NCBI GenBank assembly: GCA_964492545.1
Contig: CAZBKO010000025.1
Coordinates: forward strand, 1-26,361
Source of the DNA: RGIG1934 sp964492545
Lineage (GTDB): Bacteria; Bacillota; Clostridia; Lachnospirales; Lachnospiraceae
Direction of reading: 5' to 3'
DNA: 26,361 bases
The notes beneath the pieces are model-generated. The model saw nothing but the letters and a program-made list of their open reading frames with translations, was not told the origin of the DNA and made no database searches. Shown in pieces: positions 1 to 7,737 of this stretch (its first letter is position 1; each line of letters starts with the position of its first letter). The position numbers were made by a program, and so were the translations under genes.

Positions 1-35
1 GGTCGGGGTCGCGGGTTCGAGTCCCGTCTCGCGCT
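1..35 (+). tRNA. 3' part of a tRNA, probably tRNA-Gly(GCC)
   Basis: The window opens inside a tRNA gene. Positions 1-5 (GGTCG) fit the 3' side of an anticodon stem and 6-10 a five-base variable loop. Positions 11-27 form a T arm with loop TTCGAGT, and 28-34 (CTCGCGC) are the 3' acceptor strand, with T35 as discriminator. No CCA is encoded. The anticodon lies outside the window. Glycine (GCC) is inferred from the remembered resemblance of this 3' half to Firmicute tRNA-Gly genes and from U73, so the identity is tentative. Confidence 0.75.
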
Positions 36-47
36 CTTAGATTAAAC

Positions 48-77
48 AAAAGGACATCCACAAGGATGTCCTTTTTG
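48..77 (+). terminator. Intrinsic terminator after the tRNA
   Basis: AAAAGGACATCC (48-59) and GGATGTCCTTTT (64-75) form a perfect 12-bp stem with loop ACAA, running into a T-rich tail. It would end the tRNA transcript just before the next gene's leader. Confidence 0.85.
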
Positions 78-79
78 TT

Positions 80-173
80 TGGTACGAGCCTCACCGGGGC
101 TCGAAGGTTCGAGGTCTCGGTTGTCACCTCGGTCGGTTCGCACTCAGAGAAATGTAGAAAGAAGTGTGAAATT
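80..173 (+). other. GC-rich leader with short inverted repeats
   Basis: The stretch from about 80 to 142 is clearly richer in G+C than its surroundings. It contains short inverted repeats, GAGCC...GGCTC around 85-101 and CGAGGT...ACCTCG around 110-131. An open frame continues through it from upstream, but the translated residues do not resemble the enzyme family that follows, so it is treated as non-coding leader. No known riboswitch was recognised. Confidence 0.4.
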
Positions 174-890
174 ATGAAACCCCAAATAACATACATAGGT
201 CATAGTGGATTCCTCGTAGAATTTGAGGACTGTTATTTATTATTCGATTACTTTTGTGGAGAAATTCCACATATGAATGAAGATAAAACTCTTTATATAT
301 TTGTAAGTCATAGACACTATGATCATTATAATAGAGATATTTGGCAAATTAAGAATACAAGAAAAAATGTCAGATATGTAATAGCGAAGGATATTCCATT
401 TTCTGTGAGTCAGAGAAATAGAATGGGGATAAAAGATGAGGATTTACCTTCGATTGCTGTTCTTAGAGCGGGTGAAAGCTTTAATGGAGGTATTATTGTG
501 GATGCATTTGCTTCAACAGACAGAGGGGTAGCCTTTAGAGTTACACATAATGATTGTGTTGTGTTTCATGCAGGTGATTTAAATATGTGGAAATGGGAGC
601 AGAATGTGGACACCAATAAGCATATGGAACGCTTATATACAGAAATTGTTGAGCAGATAAAGGGCAAACATATTGATATAGCATTTTTACCACTTGATTC
701 AAGGCAGGAAGAGTATGCATTTGAAGGAATAGAGTATTTCATAGAGAATGTATTAATGGAATCCGGTAAGAAAAGTGATGTTTATCCAATGCATTTTTGG
801 GATAAGCCAGAGATTATAGATGAACTTATAAAACGTCATAAAGAATACAAGGATAAAGAAATATATATTCATAGAACAGGAAACGAATAA
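174..890 (+). CDS. MBL-fold metal-dependent hydrolase (UlaG-like)
   Basis: This 238-residue cytoplasmic protein belongs to the metallo-beta-lactamase superfamily, in the branch represented by UlaG and the 'beta-lactamase superfamily domain 3' proteins. It opens with TYIGHSGFLVEF, typical of that branch, followed by the metal-binding signature SHRHYDHYN (HxHxDH). A later HAGD supplies another metal ligand, and a C-terminal PMHFWD histidine completes the site. ATG 174 is chosen because homology starts within a few residues of it. An upstream in-frame start at 66 would lie in the tRNA terminator. The ribosome binding site is weak (GAAAGAAG). The substrate cannot be read from sequence. It is convergent with the DUF1846 gene and shares a hairpin with it. 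Confidence 0.8.
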   Translation: MKPQITYIGHSGFLVEFEDCYLLFDYFCGEIPHMNEDKTLYIFVSHRHYDHYNRDIWQIKNTRKNVRYVIAKDIPFSVSQRNRMGIKDEDLPSIAVLRAGESFNGGIIVDAFASTDRGVAFRVTHNDCVVFHAGDLNMWKWEQNVDTNKHMERLYTEIVEQIKGKHIDIAFLPLDSRQEEYAFEGIEYFIENVLMESGKKSDVYPMHFWDKPEIIDELIKRHKEYKDKEIYIHRTGNE

Positions 891-892
891 AG

Positions 893-921
893 AATGCCGA
901 CTGAAAATCAGCCGGCATTTG
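893..921. terminator. Bidirectional hairpin between convergent genes
   Basis: AATGCCG (893-899) pairs with CGGCATT (913-919). Inside, CTGA (901-904) pairs with TCAG (908-911), with one A/C mismatch and an AAA loop. The T tracts are short, but the hairpin sits exactly between the stop codons of the flanking convergent genes. Confidence 0.7.
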
Positions 922-931
922 TTTAATATAT

Positions 932-2413
932 TTAGAAAATAAACTGTTTTAATTCTCGTACAGGATCGCTTGTTAGATGAAGACCAAGCTTCTTAAATGC
1001 TTTAGTATCAACATTGGAAAGCATGACAGTTGTATGGATTTCACAACCGCACAGCTTTGGCAGCTGCTCAAGAGCAATTTTGGCATTATTGTCTGTACTA
1101 GCACAAATTGTAAGTGCCATTAATACTTCATCAGTGTGAAGTCTTGGATTGTGGCTGCCCAGGTAATTAACCTTAAGCTTTTGAATAGGCTCAATTACTG
1201 AAGGGGCAATGAGATGAATATCATCTGCAAGGCCACCAAGCTTCTTAAGTGCATTAAGAAGAACAGCAGCAGAAGGTCCCAAAAGTTCAGAAGTCTTTCC
1301 TGTGATAATTTCACCATTTTCAAGCTCGATTGCAGCAGTAGGAACATTTAGCTTCTGAGCAAGTTCATTAGCAGCAACAGTAACCCTTCTGTCATTAGTA
1401 GAAATCTTAGCCTGCTTCATAATAAGCTCAATCTTGTACACTTCATTTTCTGAAGCAGAGCCCTTAGCAAGCTTGTTGAGACTTTCATAATATCTTCTAA
1501 GAATTTCCATATTGGAAGCCTCGCAGCAGGCTGCATCATCAATAATACAATTACCGGCCATATTAACACCCATATCTGTAGGAGACTTGTAATAAGAATT
1601 CTCCCCATATATTTGTTCAAAAATAGCATTAAGAACTGGGAAAATCTCAACATCACGATTATAGTTAACCGTTGTAACGCCATAAGCCTCCATATGAAAT
1701 GGGTCAATCATATTAACATCGTTGAGATCAGCGGTAGCTGCTTCATATGCAAGGTTGACCGGATGCTTAAGTGGAATATTCCAAATAGGAAATGTTTCGA
1801 ATTTGGCATATCCGGCTTTGACGCCACGCTTATTCTCATGGTAAAGCTGAGAAAGACATGTAGCCATCTTTCCACTTCCAGGACCAGGAGCTGTTATTAC
1901 CACAAGTGGTCTTGTAGTTTCAATGTAGTCATTCTTACCATATCCCTCATCACTTACGATAAGTGGTATATTAGAAGGATAACCTTCAATAGCGTAGTGA
2001 ATATATACATTAATATTGAGAGACTCTAATTTCTGCTTGAATTTATCAGCAGATTTCTGACCGGAATACTGTGTTATAGTAACACTTCCAACATAAAGAC
2101 CACGGCTCTTGAAAGCTTCCATCAATCTAAGAACATCAATGTCATATGTTATTCCAAGATCTCCACGAACTTTATTCTTCTCGATATCAGCAGCACTTAT
2201 GACGATTACAATTTCAGCCTGATCTGCAAGCTGCATAAGCATCTGTAATTTACTGTCAGGAGCAAATCCGGGAAGAACTCTTGATGCGTGAAAATCATCA
2301 AATAATTTTCCACCGAATTCAAGATAAAGCTTGTCTCCAAATTTACTTATTCTCTCGCGAATATGCTCTGATTGCATTTTTAAATATTTGTCATTGTCGA
2401 AACCAATTCTCAT
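932..2413 (-). CDS. DUF1846 domain-containing protein
   Basis: This 493-residue protein matches the DUF1846 family along its whole length, whose members are about 500 residues and common in Firmicutes. It begins MRIGFDNDKYLKMQSEHI, a characteristic family start. Around residue 170 it carries a P-loop-like VITAPGPGSGKMATCL, compatible with nucleotide or phosphate binding. A cysteine-rich DDAACCEASNMEI segment follows near residue 290. No signal peptide or membrane segment is visible. The biochemical role of the family is not established as far as I know. It lies 57 bp downstream of the DAHP synthase gene on the same strand, with no terminator seen between, so co-transcription is plausible. A GAGG about 11 bases upstream is the best SD candidate. 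Confidence 0.85.
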   Translation of the reverse strand: MRIGFDNDKYLKMQSEHIRERISKFGDKLYLEFGGKLFDDFHASRVLPGFAPDSKLQMLMQLADQAEIVIVISAADIEKNKVRGDLGITYDIDVLRLMEAFKSRGLYVGSVTITQYSGQKSADKFKQKLESLNINVYIHYAIEGYPSNIPLIVSDEGYGKNDYIETTRPLVVITAPGPGSGKMATCLSQLYHENKRGVKAGYAKFETFPIWNIPLKHPVNLAYEAATADLNDVNMIDPFHMEAYGVTTVNYNRDVEIFPVLNAIFEQIYGENSYYKSPTDMGVNMAGNCIIDDAACCEASNMEILRRYYESLNKLAKGSASENEVYKIELIMKQAKISTNDRRVTVAANELAQKLNVPTAAIELENGEIITGKTSELLGPSAAVLLNALKKLGGLADDIHLIAPSVIEPIQKLKVNYLGSHNPRLHTDEVLMALTICASTDNNAKIALEQLPKLCGCEIHTTVMLSNVDTKAFKKLGLHLTSDPVRELKQFIF

Positions 2414-2470
2414 AGTATCTGTTACCTCATTTGTTATTGTTATCTTTTTGTCAGTAACATTGTACTATAT

Positions 2471-3499
2471 TTATACGAGTTGCGCCATATCTAGAATCAA
2501 TTTTTCTGTTTTTTTCCATCCAAGGCAAGGGTCCGTGATTGACTTACCATAAATTCCCTCACCAATTTTTTGATTACCATCCTCTATATAGCTTTCAATC
2601 ATGAAACCTTTAACAAAATGTCTGAAGGATTCGTTAAGCTTACAGCTGTGTAGAACCTCCTTGCAAATTCTAATCTGAGCCATATAATTCTTGCCTGAAT
2701 TAGCATGATTAGTATCAACGATAACACCCATATTTGTGAGATTTCTCTTGCTGTACATATTGTAAAGCTTCTCAAGATCCTCGTAGTGGTAATTAGCATA
2801 TGACTGTCCATCATCCTTTACAAATCCTCGAAGTATTGCATGCGCAAATGGATTACCTTTGCTTGTCACTTCATAGCCTCTGTAAGAAAATGTATGTGGA
2901 TGCTGAGCTGCTGTCACAGAATTGAGCATAACTTCGAGATCACCACTTGTGGGATTCTTCATACCTACAGGAATTCCAATGCCGCTGGCAACAAGACGAT
3001 GCTGCTGGTTCTCCACTGAACGTGCACCAACTGCCACATACGAGAGAACATCTGATAAATAACTATGATTCTCAGGGTAAAGCATTTCATCTGCACATGT
3101 AAAACCAGTTTCCTTAATGGCGCGAAGGTGAAGGTCTCTGATAGAGAATAGACCCTTCTGCATATCGGCATCCTGTTCAGGATCTGGCTGAAGAGCCATT
3201 CCCTTATAACCATCGCCGGTTGTTCTTGGCTTGTTTGTATAAATACGAGGAATAATGAAGATTTTATCTTCTACTTTATCCTGAACTGTACGAAGCCTTC
3301 CAATATAGTCAAGAACAGCATCCTCTCTATCGGCTGAACAAGGACCAATAACCAGTATTATTTTATCAGATTTGCCTGACAAAATATCAGCAATTTCTTT
3401 ATCACGCTTCGCCTTAAGTTCCTTCATCTCAGGTGTCATAGGTAAAAGAGTCTTGAGCTCTTCGTCAGTATATAACTGTCTCTTAATTGTAATATCCAT
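2471..3499 (-). CDS. aroF: 3-deoxy-7-phosphoheptulonate synthase, class I
   Basis: DAHP synthase condenses phosphoenolpyruvate with erythrose 4-phosphate, the first step of the shikimate pathway. The 342 residues show the class I (AroF/G/H-like) motifs in order: VIGPCSADR with the metal-ligand cysteine, PRIYTNKPRTTGDGYKG for PEP binding, GARSVENQQHR, PVGMKNPTSGD, DTNHANSGKN with the metal-ligand histidine, MIESYIEDGNQ and GKSITDPCLGW. Which aromatic amino acid inhibits it cannot be told, so the symbol is generic. The start is set at 3499, because GGAG lies six bases upstream. A second in-frame ATG at 3511 overlaps that SD and has none of its own. The leader is a shortened copy of the repeat also found before nadA, galE and clpC. 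Confidence 0.9.
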   Translation of the reverse strand: MDITIKRQLYTDEELKTLLPMTPEMKELKAKRDKEIADILSGKSDKIILVIGPCSADREDAVLDYIGRLRTVQDKVEDKIFIIPRIYTNKPRTTGDGYKGMALQPDPEQDADMQKGLFSIRDLHLRAIKETGFTCADEMLYPENHSYLSDVLSYVAVGARSVENQQHRLVASGIGIPVGMKNPTSGDLEVMLNSVTAAQHPHTFSYRGYEVTSKGNPFAHAILRGFVKDDGQSYANYHYEDLEKLYNMYSKRNLTNMGVIVDTNHANSGKNYMAQIRICKEVLHSCKLNESFRHFVKGFMIESYIEDGNQKIGEGIYGKSITDPCLGWKKTEKLILDMAQLV

Positions 3500-3550
3500 A
3501 ATATTCTCCATTCTGAAGCCTTAGTAATGCTCCTGCACAAATAGTTGTGT
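3500..3550 (-). repeat. Short form of the leader repeat (aroF copy)
   Basis: Read on the minus strand, this leader starts ACAACTATTTGTGCAGGAGCAT, as in the clpC copy apart from one base, and ends GCTTCAGAATGGAGAATATT directly before the ATG, close to the clpC copy's right end. The central stem-loop of the long copies is absent. GGAGC (within 3527-3533) can pair with GCTTC (3515-3519), and CTTC can alternatively pair with the SD GGAG (3506-3509). Confidence 0.7.
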
Positions 3551-3615
3551 AAATAATATAATAATTTATACATAGTTTAATCCATTCATACATAAATTTC
3601 AAGTAAAATATTTCA

Positions 3616-3651
3616 AAACTTTAAACTTCTAAACTTTACACGGTTAAACTT
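3616..3651. repeat. Direct repeats AAACTT upstream of the GGDEF promoter
   Basis: AAACTT occurs at 3616, 3623, 3631 and 3646, with start spacings of 7, 8 and 15 bases. The array ends about 23 bases before the -35 box of the diguanylate cyclase gene, a position suited to an activator. It could also be chance in AT-rich DNA. Confidence 0.35.
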
Positions 3652-3674
3652 TAACGCAACAAAGCAAAATTTCG

Positions 3675-3703
3675 TTGTTTCGCTGTGAAAATTGTGGTAA
3701 AAT
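3675..3703 (+). promoter_or_regulatory. Promoter of the diguanylate cyclase gene
   Basis: TTGTTT (3675-3680) and TAAAAT (3698-3703) are separated by 17 bases, a good sigma-A type match, about 80 bases before the start codon. The rest of the 3551-3784 intergenic region holds the direct repeats and AT-rich sequence likely to include the aroF promoter, which I could not place with confidence. Confidence 0.6.
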
Positions 3704-3784
3704 ATTAATATTATCAGAATTTACATTTACACTAATATTGAAGCTTTCGGCGGGTTATAAGCAACGCAGATGAGGAGAATCACT

Positions 3785-5062
3785 ATGAAGAAGAAAAGAA
3801 CAGGTATATATCTTAAGCTAATAGTTATGACAGTAATTCCAATGCTTGTTATGGGAATAGTAATAACTATATCTGCATTTAACACATTTAGAAACTCAAT
3901 GAGTGGAGAAGTTAGAGTTGAGCTTGGTAATGTGGCCAATACAGTTGCTGATGCATATGACATTATGTATCCGGGAGATTATTCTATGGTTGGTAAGGAC
4001 AATGTAGCAATTGTTAAAGGAGAGAGTGTAATAAGTACACATACTGAATTGATTGACAGCATCAAGTCAAAATCAAATGTAGAAGTGTCTGTTTTTTACT
4101 ATAATACAAGAATAGTTACAACAATTACAGATGATGATGGTAACAGACTTACAGGCTCAGTAGTTAACTCAAAGATTGAGACAGATGTTCTCAAAAATCA
4201 TAATGAAGGCTTTTATGATAATGCAAGTCTTGACCAAAAAAGCTATTATGCATATTATGTACCTCTTTTTAATGCCGATTCAACATGTGTTGGTATGGTT
4301 GCAGTTGCGAAGCCTGCATCTCAGGTAGATGGTGAGATTTACAAGGCTGTATTTCCAATAATAGTAATAGCATTTATTGCAATGATTATTGCAGGAATAG
4401 TGAGCAGCATGTATTCGAAGAATATTGTTGCACTCCTTGAAAAAATTAGAAAATATCTAAACAACGTATCTAAAGGAAATCTAAATGAGGATATGGATAT
4501 AGATATTCTAAAACGTGATGATGAAATAGGAGAGATTGGAAGCTCTATTATGAATATGAGAAATTCGCTAAAGGAAATGGTTGAAATAGATGCGCTTACC
4601 GGCATTAATAATCGAAGAAGCGGTGAGAATAAATTAAAGGATACACAGGCTAATGCAGTGAAGAGTGGAATGCCATTTTCGATAGCCCTGGGTGATATTG
4701 ATTTTTTCAAGAAGGTAAATGACAGCTTCGGTCACGAATGTGGAGATGAGGTTTTAAAAAGCATAGCATTTATTTTGAAAAAGAATATGTTGGGTAAAGG
4801 GTATGCAGTAAGATGGGGCGGTGAGGAATTTCTACTGGTATTTGACAGTGTTGATTATGATGAAGCAAGAATAATTTTGAATGATATAATCAAAGAAATA
4901 AGAATTATGAATGTGGAATATGATAAATATAACGTAAATGCCACAATGACCTTTGGAATACTTGAGGGAAAGAATGATATAGAACTTCACCATCAGATAA
5001 AGGAAGCTGATGATTTGCTATATACCGGAAAGCAGGAAGGAAGAAACAGGATAGTAAGCTGA
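3785..5062 (+). CDS. Membrane-bound diguanylate cyclase (Cache-like, HAMP, GGDEF)
   Basis: This protein of 425 residues is predicted to make cyclic di-GMP from two GTP. It has a basic N-terminus and membrane helix at about 9-32, an extracellular sensor of about 155 residues resembling a single Cache domain, a second helix at about 189-211, a HAMP linker to about 265, and a GGDEF domain to the end. Catalytic features are intact: DALTGINNRR, GDIDFFKKVNDSFGH, RWGGEEF at about 343-349 and ADDLLYTGKQEGRNR. The RxxD inhibitory site expected just before the GGEEF loop is absent (LGKG instead), so product inhibition through that site is unlikely. ATG 3785 follows GAGGAG at seven bases; an ATG at 3770 overlaps that SD. 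It converges on niaR with two bases between stop codons. Confidence 0.9.
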   Translation: MKKKRTGIYLKLIVMTVIPMLVMGIVITISAFNTFRNSMSGEVRVELGNVANTVADAYDIMYPGDYSMVGKDNVAIVKGESVISTHTELIDSIKSKSNVEVSVFYYNTRIVTTITDDDGNRLTGSVVNSKIETDVLKNHNEGFYDNASLDQKSYYAYYVPLFNADSTCVGMVAVAKPASQVDGEIYKAVFPIIVIAFIAMIIAGIVSSMYSKNIVALLEKIRKYLNNVSKGNLNEDMDIDILKRDDEIGEIGSSIMNMRNSLKEMVEIDALTGINNRRSGENKLKDTQANAVKSGMPFSIALGDIDFFKKVNDSFGHECGDEVLKSIAFILKKNMLGKGYAVRWGGEEFLLVFDSVDYDEARIILNDIIKEIRIMNVEYDKYNVNATMTFGILEGKNDIELHHQIKEADDLLYTGKQEGRNRIVS

Positions 5063-5088
5063 TGCTAACTATCCTGTAAGTATTTTTT
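5047..5088. terminator. Terminator built into two convergent coding ends
   Basis: CAGGATAGTAAGC (5047-5059) pairs with GCTAACTATCCTG (5064-5076) over 12 bp with one A/A mismatch and loop TGAT, followed on the plus strand by a T tract at 5082-5087. The left arm encodes the last residues of the diguanylate cyclase and the right arm the last residues of NiaR. Confidence 0.7.
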
Positions 5089-5574
5089 AGAACGTAATTC
5101 TTTAGATATATTGTCTAAAATTTCATCATTTTCAGCGGAAATTGTATGATAGTGAATATTGTCTGTAACATTCTTTAATGGCACCGCTTCGCCATTATTC
5201 ATCTTATTAATGAAATCTATGACATCCTGGATACTTGATATATTAAGAAGAGCCTTAAATTCACCATAAATATTATGCTTTACAATTACATCAATTATGG
5301 TTCCACCAAGATTTACAATAGTTGATAATTCATCTTCAATTTGTGAATCTGAATGAGCAACTTTAATTACTCTTTTGCAAAGCTCAGGAGGACGAAGTAC
5401 ATATCCTCTGTTAGTACTGATAATATCATGACCTTTTGCACGAAGCAGTGCAATGTCCTGAACAATAATCTGTCGGCTGACTTTGCAGGAATTTGATAAA
5501 AATGTTCCTGATATAGGAATTTTTGAATCATGTAATATTTTTATAATGTCATCGCGCCTTAATTCCCCGGACAT
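5065..5574 (-). CDS. niaR: NiaR-type niacin-responsive transcriptional repressor
   Basis: This 169-residue regulator has an N-terminal winged helix (RRDDIIKILHDSKIPISGTFLSNSCKVSRQIIVQDIALLR, described here by its first and last residues only in part) and a C-terminal 3H domain. The 3H domain is named for its conserved histidines, seen here in VIKVAHSD, IVKHNIYGEF and NIHYHTIS. In Bacillus the orthologue YrxA/NiaR represses NAD synthesis and niacin uptake genes when bound to nicotinic acid. As the last gene of nadA-nadB-nadC-niaR it would be autoregulated through the palindrome over the nadA promoter. ATG 5574 is chosen because GGAGG lies five bases upstream; a TTG twelve bases earlier precedes that SD. 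The spacing to nadC is 16 bases. Confidence 0.88.
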   Translation of the reverse strand: MSGELRRDDIIKILHDSKIPISGTFLSNSCKVSRQIIVQDIALLRAKGHDIISTNRGYVLRPPELCKRVIKVAHSDSQIEDELSTIVNLGGTIIDVIVKHNIYGEFKALLNISSIQDVIDFINKMNNGEAVPLKNVTDNIHYHTISAENDEILDNISKELRSKKYLQDS

Positions 5575-5590
5575 AATTGCCTCCAATCTG

Positions 5591-6430
5591 TTAATCTATT
5601 GGGTGCAGATTCTTAAGCGATACATCAAGTATTGGAGAAGAATGGGTGAGAGCACCACTTGAAATATAGTCTACACCAATATCTACAAGCTTGGCAACAT
5701 TTTCTTTTGTGACATTACCAGAGCATTCAGTTAATGCTCTACCATCAATGTAAGAAACAGCTTCTCTCATTTCGTCATGAGACATATTGTCTAACATGAT
5801 TATGTCTGCACCAGCTGCAACAGCTTCTTTGACCATATCCATGTTCTCAACCTCTACCTCTATTTTGCGAACGAAGGAAGCATAGTCCTTTGCCATTTCC
5901 ACAGCTTTAGTGACACTGCCGGCAGCACCAATATGGTTATCCTTTAGTAATATTCCGTCAGATAAATTATATCTATGATTGTGTCCACCACCAATTTTAA
6001 CAGCATATTTTTCAAATATTCTCATATTAGGTGTTGTTTTTCTTGTATCAAGAAGCTTTGTTTTACTGCCCTTAAGAAGTTCAGCAACTTCGTGGGTATA
6101 GGTGGCAATTCCACTCATTCTTTGAAGATAATTTAAGGCTGTACGTTCACCGGATAGGAGAATTCGAATGTCTCCGGTCACTGTTGCAAGAAGCTGTCCG
6201 TTTGTAACAGCGTCCCCGTCTTTACATGCAAATGTCACTTTAGTATTTGAATCAAGAAGTGTAAAAACTCTTTCAAAAACATCAAGACCGGCGATAATTC
6301 CATCTTGCTTGCAGATAAGAGAAACCTCACCTAATCTTGCAGTTGGCATAACTGCATTTGTTGTAATGTCTTCACTTGTAATATCTTCGTCAAGTGCCTG
6401 AAGTATAAGATTATCATATTTAAGATGCAT
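5591..6430 (-). CDS. nadC: Nicotinate-nucleotide pyrophosphorylase (carboxylating)
   Basis: Quinolinate phosphoribosyltransferase converts quinolinate and PRPP to nicotinate mononucleotide, the third step of de novo NAD synthesis. The 279 residues carry the family motifs LSGERTALNYLQRMSGIAT, LLDTRKTTPNMR, KIGGGHNHRYNLSDGILLKDNH and IEVEVEN, plus the TIM-barrel ending ADIIMLDNMS and DYISSGALTHS. Length is normal. ATG 6430 is selected because GGAG lies seven bases upstream and homology begins there; a start further upstream would add residues unlike the family. The gene overlaps the end of nadB by 11 bases, which points to translational coupling. It acts on the product of NadA. Confidence 0.95.
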   Translation of the reverse strand: MHLKYDNLILQALDEDITSEDITTNAVMPTARLGEVSLICKQDGIIAGLDVFERVFTLLDSNTKVTFACKDGDAVTNGQLLATVTGDIRILLSGERTALNYLQRMSGIATYTHEVAELLKGSKTKLLDTRKTTPNMRIFEKYAVKIGGGHNHRYNLSDGILLKDNHIGAAGSVTKAVEMAKDYASFVRKIEVEVENMDMVKEAVAAGADIIMLDNMSHDEMREAVSYIDGRALTECSGNVTKENVAKLVDIGVDYISSGALTHSSPILDVSLKNLHPID

Positions 6431-7718
6431 AATTGATCTCCTTTTTGTTGTTAAGTTTAGAAATTTCATTTGTAATCAATTCTTTGTATTCGCTTTCAAT
6501 ATTACTGTAATCCTTCTCGATGTATTTGGATGCATCGAAAATAGAATCATTGTGAGTTACATTTTCACTCATATGTATTGCGGCACGTTTGGCCCAAACA
6601 AGACTTTCTAACAGTGAATTACTTGCCAGTCGATTTGCGCCATGCACGCCATTACAGCAGGTCTCACCAGCTGCGTATAAGTATTTCATTGAAGTACAGC
6701 CATTTTTATCAACCTTTACACCACCCATAAAATAGTGTTGTGCAGGAACAACAGGAATACATTCCTTTGTTACATCATAGCCTTCTTCAAGACAGTGTCT
6801 GTAAATGTTTGGAAAATGATTAAGTATCTCACTTTCACCTATGCAGCTCATATCAAGCCACACATGATTTGTTTTTTGTTCACTCATTTTCTTTCGTATC
6901 TCATTAGTAAGTATATCACGTGGCAGCAATTCATTGACAAATCTTTCGTGATTTTTATCAAGAAGTTTTGCGCCCTCGCCTCTGACTGACTCCGATATTA
7001 AGAAACGACGTCCGGGTTTCTTGGAATATAGCGTAGTGGGATGAATCTGCACATAGTTAATATCCTGAAGCTCGATGTTGTGCTTTAGGGAAATGCCGAG
7101 AGCATCACCCTTTAAATGCGGAAAATTTGTTGAGTGAGTATATAATCCACCAAGACCGCCGGTTGCAAGCAAAGTTGCATCAGCTGTTATGGTAAACAAA
7201 TCGCCATTTTCATGTTTGCATACAAGTCCGCGGCAGGTGCAGTTATCCTCAATAATATCAAGCATTGTGGTGTGAGTTAAAAATGTTACGTTTGGAAGTG
7301 CCACAACCCTTTTAAGCAGGGTGCTGGTTATTTCTTTTCCGGTTATATCCTCATGAAAGAGAATTCGGTTTACAGAATGTCCGCCTTCTCTTGTAAATGC
7401 AAGGTCATCCCCATTATGTTCAAATCTAACTCCGTAAGAAATAAGATCTGAAATAATTTCTCTGGATGAACGAATCATAAGCTCCACTGACTCAGGATTG
7501 TTTTCGTTATGACCGGCTTTCATCGTATCGCTAAAGTAACTGTCGTAGTCGGCTTCGTTTTTTAGCATACATATACCGCCCTGAGCAAGGAATGAGTCGC
7601 TTTCCTCAAAATCAGCTTTTGTTATTATTGTTATATTTTTATCTTCAGGGATATTAAGTGCGCAAAATAAACCTGCGACACCACATCCTACAATTACTAT
7701 ATCTGTATTAATATTCAT
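6420..7718 (-). CDS. nadB: L-aspartate oxidase, short clostridial form
   Basis: L-aspartate oxidase oxidises aspartate to iminoaspartate, passed to NadA. The 432-residue flavoprotein begins with a dinucleotide-binding VIVGCGVAGLFCAL and has SFLAQGGICM, TREGGHSVNRILFHEDITG, LLATGGLGGLY, QIHPTTLYS, ESVRGEGAKLL, HYFMGGVKVD and the FAD motif ANRLASNSLLESLVWAKRAA. It is about 100 residues shorter than the E. coli enzyme because the C-terminal helical domain is nearly absent. I believe this is common in clostridial homologues. ATG 7718 is chosen because AGCAGG lies five bases upstream and the family usually starts just before VIVG. It sits 19 bases after nadA. Confidence 0.93.
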   Translation of the reverse strand: MNINTDIVIVGCGVAGLFCALNIPEDKNITIITKADFEESDSFLAQGGICMLKNEADYDSYFSDTMKAGHNENNPESVELMIRSSREIISDLISYGVRFEHNGDDLAFTREGGHSVNRILFHEDITGKEITSTLLKRVVALPNVTFLTHTTMLDIIEDNCTCRGLVCKHENGDLFTITADATLLATGGLGGLYTHSTNFPHLKGDALGISLKHNIELQDINYVQIHPTTLYSKKPGRRFLISESVRGEGAKLLDKNHERFVNELLPRDILTNEIRKKMSEQKTNHVWLDMSCIGESEILNHFPNIYRHCLEEGYDVTKECIPVVPAQHYFMGGVKVDKNGCTSMKYLYAAGETCCNGVHGANRLASNSLLESLVWAKRAAIHMSENVTHNDSIFDASKYIEKDYSNIESEYKELITNEISKLNNKKEINYAS

Positions 7719-7737
7719 AAAAACCTGCTTTCTTGCT

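Noticed and set aside
1613..2029. Plus-strand open frame inside the DUF1846 gene
   Set aside because: It is antisense to a well-supported gene, with no SD or family resemblance.
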